Below, piece by piece: positions 46,321 to 55,945 of a DNA stretch of 64,000 nucleotides. This DNA is from Uranotaenia lowii. Lineage: Eukaryota; Arthropoda; Insecta; Diptera; Culicidae. The stretch spans positions 236,672,503 to 236,736,502 of the forward strand of contig NC_073692.1 in the NCBI RefSeq assembly GCF_029784155.1. The letters are read 5' to 3'. The stretch's first letter is position 1, and each line of letters starts with the position of its first letter. A program made the position numbers and the translations under genes. The notes under the pieces are model-generated. The model was not told the DNA's origin and ran no database searches. It saw only the letters and a list, made by a program, of their open reading frames with translations.

Positions 46321-47217
46321 TAGATTTCCAAAATTATTAAGATTTCTTACTATGAATTAGGAAATTTTGATAAGAATTTCAATGTTAACTGAGTTTTCCC
46401 AACTAAAATATAAAAAAGAAGCAATTTATCAAAAATTTTCAATTAAATTAAAGAAATTAGCATCACCGAAATCCATCACTGAGTTTTGAGAAAAAAGTAC
46501 AAAAAATCAGAATTTTTTCTCAAAACACTTTGATTTAGAGCAATGTACAGTTTTATTTGCAACATCTGTAATTTAAGGCATCTTCCCTTGTATTACTGAC
46601 TTTGTCGTAACATTCAAAAGTTGTTCGGGGCAATATGACCCTAAACACGCACATTCAAATAATCACTCAAATACACTAACGAACCTTATTTTAAAACACT
46701 AAAATTTGAGTCTAGAGAATCTATTCTTTCAAAATAAGATACAGTGAATCAAAGTGATTTTTTTTAAAGTAAGAAATAAATTTGAACGGATATTTTGAGA
46801 ACAACTTTGGAAGGCTAAGTTTTTGTTATTTATGTAAAAACATAAATTTTTGAACTTTAAAATCTTAAAAGATGATATTTAATCGAAGTTTTCATAGTTA
46901 CACAAAGATTTGGAATGATAGCAGCACAAAGATGTTGACAGTACAAAATGGTTCCGCTCAAGATCATATTTTAGTTCCGCTCAAGATCAGCGTGGTTCCG
47001 CTCAAGATCAGAATTCTTTCTTCAGTAAAACAGCTCTACAGTGATCAGGGTTTACTCTAAACTATTCTACAAATCATCATTAGAAAGCAGAAACCAAGAT
47101 CTATCCACTGAACTAAAAACAATTTCGTTCGGATATAACCCCTATCCATACCGCTTGGTCAACTGTTCCGAGTTGCGTCGAATTGAGCCAATTAGTTCCG
47201 CTCAAGATCATTTACCC

Positions 47218-47689
47218 TAATTGCGACTTATTTTTTAAGGGCCCTGGTAAGGTTTTGTTAGAATCGAAAAGAAAACCTTCAAAAATCCCTCAATGACAAA
47301 TATCCTAATAGCATGTTAATTCGTTTGATTATAATATGTTATTTGAAATAAAGTCAAAATAATAATTATTTTTGGAACGATTTTGGTCATAATAACCAAG
47401 GTTTTAATCAATGTAGTTATTTTCAGAATTTAATTTTTTAAGATCCATGGTTTCATTGTGAGACTTTTGAAAAAAAAAATCAAATAAAAAATTATTCATA
47501 TTATTGAAATCACTGTATCATTGAGTTTGATAATCATCTCCTCTTCTTGTTTATTGGATCGATTTTTCTCGGTGATTCAATTATGTAACGTTGTTTACGT
47601 TTCGGTCTTCTTATTTATTTTCAACCATCTACAGAAACTAAAAGTCATTGTTAATGTTGCCGCCGCTGCGGCTAGCTGTGTAATAAAAA
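47218..47689. other. Unassigned AT-rich DNA
   Basis: No gene or repeat is recognisable between element copy B and the TTCTGTG repeat. A frame opening at 47521 has a hydrophobic start but no family motif and runs into repeat sequence. Confidence 0.45.
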
Positions 47690-48090
47690 AGATACAGACC
47701 AAGGTTGCCGAAAAAAATTCTGTGTTTTTGAGAAAAAAAAATCAGATTTTCTGTGATATTACCCAAAAAAATCAAGGATGGTTTTCCGTGATGCTATGGC
47801 TTTTGATTTCATTGAAAATTCATGTTAATAAATTGGGTCTTTTTAACATTTTAGATGGGAAAAGTTAATAAACATTACCAATCTTATCATATTTCCCTAA
47901 TTCAAAATAAAAAATCCTCAATTTATATTGGTCAACAAAATTATGATTTTGGATATCCATTCAAAATTTAAAAATTCTGTGAAATCTGCGAATATTTCAA
48001 ATTCTGTGTTCTGTGAGATTCTGGGATGAAAATTTGCTCAAAATGCAGTGAAATTACAGGTTTTTCTGTGATTTCAGCAACCTTGATTTA
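47690..48090 (+). repeat. TTCTGTGAAATCTG repeat region
   Basis: Several ttctgtg words (near 47718, 47748, 47970, 48003) and the shared block with 46205-46320 define this. It overlaps the 3' part of a chance open frame starting at 47521. Confidence 0.5.
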
Positions 48091-48599
48091 CAAACCTCAT
48101 TCGATTTTGGCAACACGCTCGTAAATTTTGTGTTGCCAAAATCAAACGGTTTTTTTGTCACCTTTAATTTTTTTTATTCCAAACTGATCAAAGTAATGTA
48201 TAACATAATATTAGCATAATTTTTCTTATTTGGCTCATTTATGTAAGGTTTAAACTGTAATAAAACGAATAAATTCTCTTTTTTACTGTTTGAAACTAAT
48301 ATAATTGAGCCAAATTAAAAAAAAAAATCGTGCTAATTTTATGTATGAAGTCAAAGTACTCAACTGTTAGATAACACGTTCCAATTGAAATGATGAAAAT
48401 CGAATACCGTCTTCTGAAATTTGTGCTAGATACAAATGTATATTCAAAAATAAAACTCAATAAAAACTTACTCAAAATTGATAATCCTTCAAGGTTTGTA
48501 TTAATTTGCAATGTCAGATATTTCGGTACCTCTTTGGGTACTTAACCTTAACTAGTTTAATCTGTATCGTTCATCAATCACAAATCTCTACAAAATCTT

Positions 48600-49045
48600 C
48601 ATCTGGCTGCCAGAATTATCGCAGCACATATTCAGGCCAGATAAATCCTATTTTATCTAAATCCCTGGCAAAATCCGAGCATTTGATTTCAAAATTGTCG
48701 ACCAAAAATCCGGGCAATATCCGGCCCAATTTGGTAAAAACCCAGGAATTGCTCAACTGAACTGATTTTTTTTCCATCATAACTCATCAGCATTTTATAA
48801 AAAGTATTTTAGGCTTTCAAAATACATTTCATGAATATTTTTATGAAACTTGATCAAAGAATTTCGTTTGGACGCACAAATAAAAAAAAATACAACACAA
48901 TTTGTTTTTTTTGTATTGTTTTGGCAAAAAAAAGTGAATAAATCCGGGCAAGATCCAGGCTGTTTTAAATGAAATTCAGGCGACTGGACTTTTGTCAAAT
49001 TTTGTATTAAATGTCAGAGCACACCGGGCAACCTGGCAACCTTTC
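48600..49045 (-). repeat. Dispersed TTGCCCGG-ended repeat, inverted copy
   Basis: Read on the - strand it begins gttgccaggttgcccggtg at about 49045, then has ttgcccggatttattcac near 48950, and ends with gatattgcccggattttt near 48720 and a tgccag word near 48605. This resembles the repeat at 37265-37530. Non-coding. Confidence 0.5.
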
Positions 49046-50160
49046 TTTAACTTATTTTAACTTTCTATTCGTTGGGTCGAATTACACCAACAAACGTTCG
49101 TTAATCTACTCAAAGTGATGAGTTTGGATTTTTTAACCATTCATCTTTTATACATTTAAGAATTTTAAGCTACGTAATTAAATTTAGAGGAAACTATTTT
49201 TCAAAAACGGTCACTACTTAGCCATCGTATGCATAAATTTTTCACTTGGCAATAGTTAAAATTCAGAATTTACGTCAACTTCTGAAATTCGGAATTCTTC
49301 ATTTTATTTTGAATATGATTTGCAATTTTCTTTTATTTAATGATTCTTGAACTTTTTTTTTTAAATTGAGCCGCAATATTAAATTTAATGTGTAAAACCT
49401 TTGAACATAATTTTCCCAAAATGCTTATTTATAAAATTTTGTTAATTGATTAAGAGTTAATAAAAATTCTCATGAAATTCTTGCTCGTGCTTTTTTATGC
49501 GAACACTTAAGTAGTCCTTAACTATATGGATATTCTCAGAAGCCAAAATTTTGCTGCTTCCATCCCCTAAATTGATCCATTAATCAAAACAGGAAACTGT
49601 ACAAAAATTCACTGAAATCGGATAACTCTGAGGCAAAACTAAAATGCCTTGAAAAAATTATGAAAAAATGGGAAAAATTTCCACAAATAAAATCATAATT
49701 AATTCTGGCAACACTGTAATAAATTTTAACGGTCACTTAAATGAAGGTTTTAAGTCAAAGGATGAATACTTAAAAGATAGCAAGAAGTTTTGCACTAAGT
49801 GTAAACATTTACAAATCCTTTGAATTATGTTTTTTTTAAACATTTAGTATGGGAAATTCATGGAAAAGCAAATAGCAAATGCCCTACTTTGGACCCTTCA
49901 AGCGGTGATTTATATAAACCCATGTTATTCTCCTACATGGACTAGTGTTTTGTGGTTTTTAGAAACCCCATTCGTAGTTAATGGTGTTATCTGCAAGTTT
50001 CAATGAGAATTTTCATCTTCGGTTTTGCCATTTTTGACAGATTTACAAAGATATGGATGATCAAAATTTCCTACTTTGGACCTACTGTTCCTGTGTTGGT
50101 ACTGGACTTGTACCCTTCATTGGACCTTGGTCTAGAATACCATTAAAAAGTAAGATTTTT
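49046..50160. other. Unassigned AT-rich DNA with a repeated CTACTTTGGACC word
   Basis: No gene is supported. The word cctactttggacc occurs at about 49882 and again at about 50071, about 190 bp apart in direct orientation, and may mark an old repeat. Confidence 0.45.
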
Positions 50161-50163
50161 CGA

Positions 50164-52355
50164 CAAAAAAATCTTACTTACTTAACTTACTTAATGATCC
50201 CGCGCCGATCCACCGGTGCATAGGGCCGTTGTAAAAGACCTCCACTGTTGACGATCCGGAGCCAGCGTCTTCACCTGGTCCCAGTCAAGATTCTCGTCGA
50301 CAGTTCGGATTTCAGCGGCTAGGCTTCGCCGCCACGAGTTTCTGGGTCTGCCTCTTCTTCGATGACCTTCTGGATTCCAATCTAGCGCTTCTCTGCAAAT
50401 CTCGTTTTCATCTTTTCGCAGTGTGTGCCCAATCCATCTCCACTTACGTTCCCGAATCTCGATTTCTAGCGCCCTTTGATGACACCGGCGATGTAGTTCC
50501 TCATTCGAGATCCAGTTGCCAGGCCACCAAGCGCGGATGATATTCCGCAGGCAGCGGTTTACAAATACTTGCAGTTTTCGCGTCGTCACCGCATATGTGC
50601 ACCAAGTTTCGCACCCGTACAGCAATACGGATTTGACGTTTGAGTTGAAGATTCGGATTTTTGTTCGTAGAGAGATCTGGCGTGACCGCCAGATGTTTCG
50701 GAGACTCGCAAACGCAAATCGGGCCTTTCTGATCCGGGTTTCGATGTCTTTCCTGGTACCACCATCAGGCGTTATCTGGCTACCAAGATACTGGAAGCAC
50801 TCCACTTTCTCCACTTGTTGCCCAGCTACCATGAAACTGGAGGGATTTGCTGTGTTGATCTCCATAGACTTGGTCTTTCCGACATTGACTTTGAGACCTG
50901 CTGCCTTGGAACTTTCGGTGAGGTCGTCGAGTTTGCTCTGCATATCCGGTTGTGTTTGGGCGAGCAAAACAATATCGTCAGCCAGGTCAAGGTCGTTCAG
51001 TTGCTCCATTGTTGTAGGATTCCACGGCAATCCTCGGTTCGGTGCACAGTCGATCGATCCAGTCAGAATCTCATCCATTACGATGAGAAAAAGTAGCGGT
51101 GATAAAATACATCCTTGTCTCACTCCAGCAGTTACCGGGATTGGTTCGGACAAGACACCATCGTGCAAGACCTTGCATGAAAATGCCTCGTATTGTGCTT
51201 CGATGAGATGGACTAGTTTCTCTGGGACCCCTCGTCGCCTTAGAGCCGCCCAGATGTTTTCATGGTTAAGTCGGTCGAATGCTTTTTCGAAATCAACGAA
51301 CACCAGCAGAAGAGAGTCCTGGAATTCGTTGATTTGTTCCAGTATGATTCGTAGCGTTGTGATGTGGTCCACACATGATCGTCCGGATCGGAATCCAGCT
51401 TGTTGCCGTCGGAGTGTAGCGCCGATTTTCTCCTGGATCCTGTTCAGGATCACTTTGCAGAGTACTTTGAGGGTTGTACAGATCAACGTTATGCCTCGCC
51501 AGTTACCGCACTCTGTCAGGTCTCCTTTCTTCGGGACCTTTACGAGGATACCCTGCATCCAGTCGGCCGGGAATGTTGCAGTATCCCAGATGTCGGCGAA
51601 GAGACGGTGCAACATTTGTGCTGACAGGGCAGGGTCGGCTTTCAGCATTTCAGCAGGGATGCAATCGATCCCAGGTGCTTTGTTGGATTTCATGTTCTTG
51701 ATTACCGCTTCTATTTCAGCCAGCGAAGGCGCTTCCGAGTTGACGCCATTTATGCGACTTACTGTTGGCGCTTCGAGCTGCGGATTCTGTTGGCCATCGC
51801 TATTCGTGACTCGGAAGAGTTGTTCGAAGTGCTCAGTCCATCGTTTGAGCTGATCTGTTCGATCGGTCAATAACTGACCTGCTCGGTCTTTCAGCGGCAT
51901 TCTTGCATCTGTCCTTGCACCACTGAGGCGGCGAGAAATGTCATAAAGTAATCGGATATCTCCATTGGCGGCGGCTCTTTCTCCCTCTTCGGCTAGGGAG
52001 TTTGTCCAGGCTCTCTTGTCTCGTCTACAAGCTCGTTTAACTGCCTTTTCCAGCTCCGCATATCGTAAGCGGGCGGCTGCTTTGGCTGACCCGGTACATG
52101 CCTGCTCAATTCCGACTTTCGCCTTTCTCCGATCATCGACCATCCTCCAAGTTTCATCCGACATCCATTCACTTCTTCTTCCACACACTTTACCAAGAGT
52201 ACCATGGCTCGTCGTGATAAAAGCATTCTTGATTCCACACCACTGTTCTTCGACTGTTCCGTCTGTTGGCAATTCCGAGGCTCGGGATTCTAGCTGTTCA
52301 ACGTATGCCCTTTTCACCTCTGGATTCTCCAACCGGCGGACGTCGTATCGAATTG
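50164..52355 (-). mobile_element. 5'-truncated RTE-like non-LTR retrotransposon
   Basis: The element covers the open frame 50191-52332 plus a very short 3' end. Immediately after the stop, the - strand reads taagtaagttaagtaagtaag, a tandem TAAG-type tail instead of poly-A. RTE-clade elements characteristically have minimal 3' untranslated regions and short tandem-repeat tails. The upstream boundary lies near 52355, where coding-like GC-rich sequence gives way to AT-rich DNA. The endonuclease half expected upstream is missing, as is usual after incomplete reverse transcription. Confidence 0.85.
50191..52332 (-). CDS. Reverse transcriptase of RTE-like retrotransposon, 713-codon open frame
   Basis: The frame runs without interruption. 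Visible reverse-transcriptase blocks are NKAPGIDCIPAEMLK (about residues 220-235), WRGITLICTTLKVLCKVI, RQQAGFRSGRSCVDH, motif A FVDFEKAFD, motif B GVRQGCILSPLLF, the catalytic motif as LADD (residues 450-453, 50974-50985), YLGSQITPDGG, and YGCETW. A C-terminal region carries RKWRWIGHTLRK and RGRPRNSWRR. The first residue of the usual F/Y-A-D-D box is Leu; both Asp remain. No endonuclease domain is present, and the nominal Met is only the first after the truncation point. Intactness suggests a fairly recent insertion. Without the endonuclease and promoter it is unlikely to move by itself. Confidence 0.9.
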   Translation of the reverse strand: MENPEVKRAYVEQLESRASELPTDGTVEEQWCGIKNAFITTSHGTLGKVCGRRSEWMSDETWRMVDDRRKAKVGIEQACTGSAKAAARLRYAELEKAVKRACRRDKRAWTNSLAEEGERAAANGDIRLLYDISRRLSGARTDARMPLKDRAGQLLTDRTDQLKRWTEHFEQLFRVTNSDGQQNPQLEAPTVSRINGVNSEAPSLAEIEAVIKNMKSNKAPGIDCIPAEMLKADPALSAQMLHRLFADIWDTATFPADWMQGILVKVPKKGDLTECGNWRGITLICTTLKVLCKVILNRIQEKIGATLRRQQAGFRSGRSCVDHITTLRIILEQINEFQDSLLLVFVDFEKAFDRLNHENIWAALRRRGVPEKLVHLIEAQYEAFSCKVLHDGVLSEPIPVTAGVRQGCILSPLLFLIVMDEILTGSIDCAPNRGLPWNPTTMEQLNDLDLADDIVLLAQTQPDMQSKLDDLTESSKAAGLKVNVGKTKSMEINTANPSSFMVAGQQVEKVECFQYLGSQITPDGGTRKDIETRIRKARFAFASLRNIWRSRQISLRTKIRIFNSNVKSVLLYGCETWCTYAVTTRKLQVFVNRCLRNIIRAWWPGNWISNEELHRRCHQRALEIEIRERKWRWIGHTLRKDENEICREALDWNPEGHRRRGRPRNSWRRSLAAEIRTVDENLDWDQVKTLAPDRQQWRSFTTALCTGGSARDH

Positions 52356-52867
52356 AATATTTTATTTTAAATAAAAATATACCTTCAACAAATATTAGGG
52401 ATTTTTAACTATTCAAAGAAACCCCTTAATTCCTGTTATGAATATCTCAAACTTTTTCCTCATTATCACATTTCTCATTTCTCATTTCTCTAATTTTTTT
52501 AATAGAAATTTCTATTTTTCTCGGTTTTTAGGTAAAGCAATTTTGATAAAAAAAATCAAAATTTCATTATTTTAGCGAATTTGAATCAGTTTCAAATTAA
52601 ATTCTTGTAAAACTCAATTTTTATAGAACAAATTTAACAAAAAAAAATACATCTGCAATGGATACATGGACGTAGAAATTAATTTAAATTTGTCAAAATT
52701 TTGAGTATTTTTAAAGATTCAATCATTGAAGTTTCCTGCCAGTGTCAAACACTTTAAAAATCAAAATAAAAATTATTTGTATCGTTCGTAATCTGATCTC
52801 TTCAATTCCATTGATTTATCTTGAAAATTATGAACTTCCCGTTCATCAGTGATAGTTTGGAAAAAAT

Positions 52868-52963
52868 CATATTAAGTAAACTTACACTTTTATCTGTGTT
52901 TTGGTCAATATGAATATTTATATTGACCAAAACACAGATAAAAGTGTGTGTTTACTTAATGTG
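52868..52963. repeat. 44-bp-arm hairpin with 8-nt loop
   Basis: Bases 52868-52911 and 52920-52963 are reverse complements with about three mismatches confined to the outer third; the inner 27 bp (core cttttatctgtgttttggtc) pair perfectly. The loop is gaatattt. A transcript would fold into a stable stem of small-RNA-precursor size. It may equally be a tiny MITE or the residue of a head-to-head duplication. No second copy was noticed in the window. Confidence 0.9.
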
Positions 52964-53398
52964 TTTTTTTCCAATTATTTGACAAAACTGAAAAATGAAT
53001 CTCCTCTTGACTTTCAGATTTCAGAAAAAAAAACACAAAAAAATAATTCGAGTTGGTTAACTAAATGCTTTTTTCATTTAAAATGGCGTGATTATTTATG
53101 CATAAAGTAAATTAACAAGAAAATATTTTTATTGTGATGTTAAGTACGTTGAAATATTTTTTTTCGGGATTGAATTTTTAAAGATTGAAAATTTAATCAT
53201 AATATTCCCAAATAATTAGGAGACTTAATCCAAAAGCTAGGTGAAATAGAAAAAAGTATTCTGTTAAGTATTCTTGAATCACGTTGTACTAAAGATTTTT
53301 TTCCTAACAAAGATTTCCTTCAGAATAGTATTAGCACAGACAAATAAATAGGTTGATTACATTCTTACGTAAACGCCAAATTTCTAATTGCAATATCG

Positions 53399-53413
53399 CC
53401 AGCAGATGGCAGT
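53399..53413 (+). promoter_or_regulatory. Exact match to CTCF-type insulator consensus
   Basis: The 15-mer ccagcagatggcagt fits the consensus CCASYAGRKGGCRSY at every position. CTCF is conserved in flies and mosquitoes and marks chromatin domain boundaries. A 15-base degenerate match can arise by chance, so binding is unproven. It sits about 200 bp left of the element carrying eIF3m sequence. Confidence 0.4.
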
Positions 53414-53744
53414 GCTATCCTTCTTGCGAAAAATGAATTGATTTTTCTTTAGAGTGTCCTGTCTGTTTGTCTGTGGTATTGGGTTAAAAATCACTTTCTG
53501 ATTCACAATTCTAAGTTGAGAGAAAAGTGAGTTTTCAAAAATAAGAAAACCCACAAAGGAACGAACTCACCAAAATATTATCAAACCCCGATCTCCGATG
53601 TACAAGAGATATGGGCCCTTATTCTGCGCCGCGCGTGGCGTGATGATTGTCACCTCACCTCGGAGTCACCGTGAGATTTGTCACCTTATTCCCGGAGTCG
53701 ATATGGGTAAAGTGACAGAGGTTCATTCATATGTGAGTGACTGA

Positions 53745-54125
53745 ATGAACACATCTATCAAAATGGCCAAACTTGTTCTGTTTTGTTTTGATTTTGGTCG
53801 CGCTTCGGATTTTCCGAATCAATTTTCAAAAAAACGAGTTGGAATTCCGGGTTTTAAAAGGCCACAATCGAATTGTACGGCAATGGCAAGCTGCTTGACA
53901 AAAAACGGGGCCAAATGGTGTGGTCCAAGTGCATTATCAAAGGATGAGTCCGGAACCTGCACCGAAGGAGGAACCATCGAATGTGAAAATCGAAGACCCG
54001 AATATGTCGCCCGAACCAATCGGTACATAAAGAAGCGGATTCGAGGCCAAATTCCAAAGTGTGATCAGGTAAGTAAAGTGGTTTTCGTTTTGTGCTACAA
54101 GCTGCTAAAAATGCTGTTCGCGTGA
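53745..54125 (+). CDS. Open frame of unknown origin inside the TIR transposon
   Basis: The 126-codon frame has no recognised domain. Cys, Lys and Arg are frequent in its second half (ECENRRPEYVARTNRYIKKR). An alternative frame over the same bases reads MSPEPAPKEEPSNVKIEDPN, which looks like the Pro/Glu-rich, sumoylation-like tract of a nuclear factor, so the true frame is uncertain. At 54061-54075 the sequence gtgatcag|gtaagtaaag is a near-perfect splice donor. The simplest reading is an exon of some host gene captured with its donor, followed by intron. No claim of function. Confidence 0.3.
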   Translation: MNTSIKMAKLVLFCFDFGRASDFPNQFSKKRVGIPGFKRPQSNCTAMASCLTKNGAKWCGPSALSKDESGTCTEGGTIECENRRPEYVARTNRYIKKRIRGQIPKCDQVSKVVFVLCYKLLKMLFA

Positions 54126-54256
54126 AATTCGTTGGATGACCTTCAATTTCACCAAAAAAGTTTTTGCGATCCCAGAAAAAGTGCTATTATTCGCATCAAC
54201 AACAAGTTTTTACCCTAAACAACATTAAACTGATTATTTTATCAATTCCCCTCGAG

Positions 54257-54482
54257 GAAACAAACAGTGAGCTGGCCTCGAAGGTCATGATCGAGCTGCT
54301 CGGAAAGTACACGGACGAAATTACCAGCTATGCCCGGGAGGATGCCATGAAGTGTATAGTGATGACCCTCGCCGATCCGAACACATTCCTGCTGGATCCG
54401 TAGCTGTCGCTGAAGCCGGTCCGGTTCCTCGAGGGAGAGCTGCCTCACAATCTGCTATCGGTGTTAGTGTCCGAGAAGCTTT
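54257..54482 (+). pseudogene. Captured fragment of eIF3 subunit M (PCI-domain translation factor)
   Basis: Translation gives [42 protein letters not shown], a TAG stop (54401-54403) where the family has Leu, then LSLKPVRFLEGELPHNLLSV and SEKL. This is the region of eIF3m just before and into its PCI domain. The fragment covers about 75 residues of a protein that is usually near 385, with no start and no C-terminus. It begins after a pyrimidine-rich, acceptor-like stretch (ttcccctcgag), consistent with capture of genomic DNA including an intron edge, not of a processed mRNA. The internal stop and truncation make it non-functional as a protein. Confidence 0.88.
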
Positions 54483-55421
54483 TTGCAATTTCTTCCAAAT
54501 TTTTAAAAGACTTTTCAATAAAACGTTTTATACTTAATTAATTAGTGTTAACAATTTAATTTAACTATTAAGGGCCTTTCATTCCCACGTACATAAATTT
54601 TCTGTTAAATTTCTATTTCGTCACCACCTGAAAAGGTAACGACAATCCTCACCGATTGCCGAATTAGTTCAGCGATTCTAGATTTGTTCGTGAAAATTGT
54701 TTTTAAAATGGTCATTCTTTAATATTGTTGAACATTTAGAGCCAAATTATTCCTTGTTCCATAAATTTTTCATTGAATTTCTATCTCGTCACCACCTGAA
54801 AAGGTACCGACAATTGTCACCTAAAATCGTCACCCGAATGCGACAATTCTCACCCACGGTGACTACGAGAATAGGGTAAGAACTCACAAAGTTCATCCGA
54901 AGTGACGATCCTCACCTGAACCGACTGCTAGAATAGAGTGACTTGGGTGACTCGACTATCATCACGTCACGCGCGGCGCAGAATAAGGGCCATGGAAAAC
55001 TCCATCGCTGTCCTGTGATAGGCCTCCTGGAAACGCTGCTTCTCCAACTTTAGGAGGAGGGTAACGAAGGTATCCTGTTGAAACTGCAGTCACTTTATCA
55101 CTTCTTATGAAACAATATTCTTAGCACTAACTGCATGAAATACATGAAATAATTTACATTTTGAAACATTTTAAATTCTACAAAAAAACGTGTCATCTTC
55201 GATCGGTCACAGCCTACCAATTCTTAAAAAAACTCCCAAATCAGTTATTGAATGTAAATTTGACACTGCTCGCTTAAAACCGCCATACTTCTATTATTTC
55301 TCAACCAATTTGTAAAACACTCATTTTAATGGTTGTGCTAAACGTAAAAACTTATGCTACACAAATAACACACGACGCATTACAGGACACGACACTTAAC
55401 GTTTTTACTAACGGAAAAAGG

Positions 55422-55863
55422 AACCACATTCAAACCAGAAAGAGATGAATCCCAAAGAGTCAGCCTGCCGTACCACCCTCCACTGACAAATAGTATCCGT
55501 AAGATTCTCTCCAAACATGGTCTGAAGGTGGCTTACAAAAGTTCTAACACTTTGAAAGATCGACTGGTTTCTCTAAAAGACAAAGTGCCACCGGAAGAGA
55601 GATCTGGAATTTATGAGATTCCATGTCAAAACTGCCCGGCCGTCTATATTGGTCAAACCAGACGGAAATTTCGAACCAGAATTAAAGAGCACAAAAACGC
55701 AGTAGATAACAGCAGGAGCAACGAATCCAGTGTAGACGCCCACGCGTCAGAATTTGATCACCGTATAAATTGGGATAAGGTTAAGTTAAAAAAATGTGTA
55801 CGCAAAGCGCACACAAAGCAAGCAAACCGACCACCCTTCGACGAATACTATTGGATAGTATGA
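55422..55863 (+). CDS. GIY-YIG endonuclease domain of a Penelope-like element
   Basis: The frame is open from the inner edge of the inverted repeat; the first Met is at 55528. Counting from that Met, GIY is at residues 27-29 and YIG at 40-42. A Cys pair (C33 and C36) lies between them, as in Penelope endonucleases, followed by RRKFRTRIKEHK with the conserved basic residues. The upstream linker SLPYHPPLTNSIRKILSKHG is the usual junction between reverse transcriptase and endonuclease in this family. The domain nicks target DNA for retroelement integration. The C-terminus EYYWIV is close to the family end. Without its reverse transcriptase it is a fragment. Confidence 0.85.
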
Positions 55864-55905
55864 ACATGTATTAGTGTTTTTCCTTCATCTAGTCAGTCGG
55901 ACATC

Positions 55906-55945
55906 GTCCTGTAGATGGGCAACATCGAGCCCGAAACCGGTCGAC
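55906..55945 (+). ncRNA. Hammerhead-ribozyme-like fold, core variant
   Basis: The elements occur in order: stem I strand gtc (55906-55908); core ctgtaga (55909-55915); stem II gggc (55917-55920) and gccc (55929-55932) around loop aacatcga; gaa (55933-55935); a minimal stem III acc/ggt; cleavage-type C (55942); and stem I partner gac (55943-55945). Penelope-like elements are known to carry minimal hammerheads with tiny stem III at this position. The core departs from the required CUGAUGA as CUGUAGA, and one extra base precedes stem II, so activity is doubtful. Confidence 0.5.

Larger units (their letters stand above)
45006..47217 (-). mobile_element. TA-flanked non-autonomous DNA element, copy B
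   Basis: The ends gggtaaatgatcttgagcgg and the inverted ccgctcaagatcatttaccc are flanked by TA (45004-45005 and 47218-47219). The gatcttgagcggaac unit is repeated just inside both ends and internally: left set near 45012, 45044, 45401 and 45420; right set near 46952, 46973, 46993 and 47196. All left copies face one way and all right copies the other. At 2212 bp it is longer than copy A and has acquired other repeats inside (a decayed SINE near 46.05 kb and a TTCTGTGAAATCT repeat near 46.25 kb). No transposase frame. Confidence 0.88.
53614..54991 (+). mobile_element. 1378-bp TIR transposon carrying captured host gene sequence
   Basis: The ends ggcccttattctgcgccgcg and the inverted cgcggcgcagaataagggcc continue as a 35-bp terminal repeat with one mismatch. 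The sequence ATG flanks both sides (53611-53613 and 54992-54994) and may be a 3-bp target duplication. Subterminal sequence on both sides is rich in gtcacc and tcaccg words. The interior holds an open frame (53745-54125) ending in a splice-donor-like sequence, and a segment homologous to eIF3m. No transposase is present, so it is non-autonomous. The superfamily is not identified. Confidence 0.85.

Noticed and set aside
48506..48760. 84-codon plus-strand frame
   Set aside because: Overlaps a dispersed repeat and has no motif.
50516..51853. 445-codon frame on the + strand
   Set aside because: It is the antisense shadow of the reverse transcriptase frame, which shows all the expected motifs; the + frame shows none.
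54164..54403. Small intact gene encoding part of eIF3m
   Set aside because: Homology continues past the stop codon, so the open frame is just a truncated part of a captured fragment.
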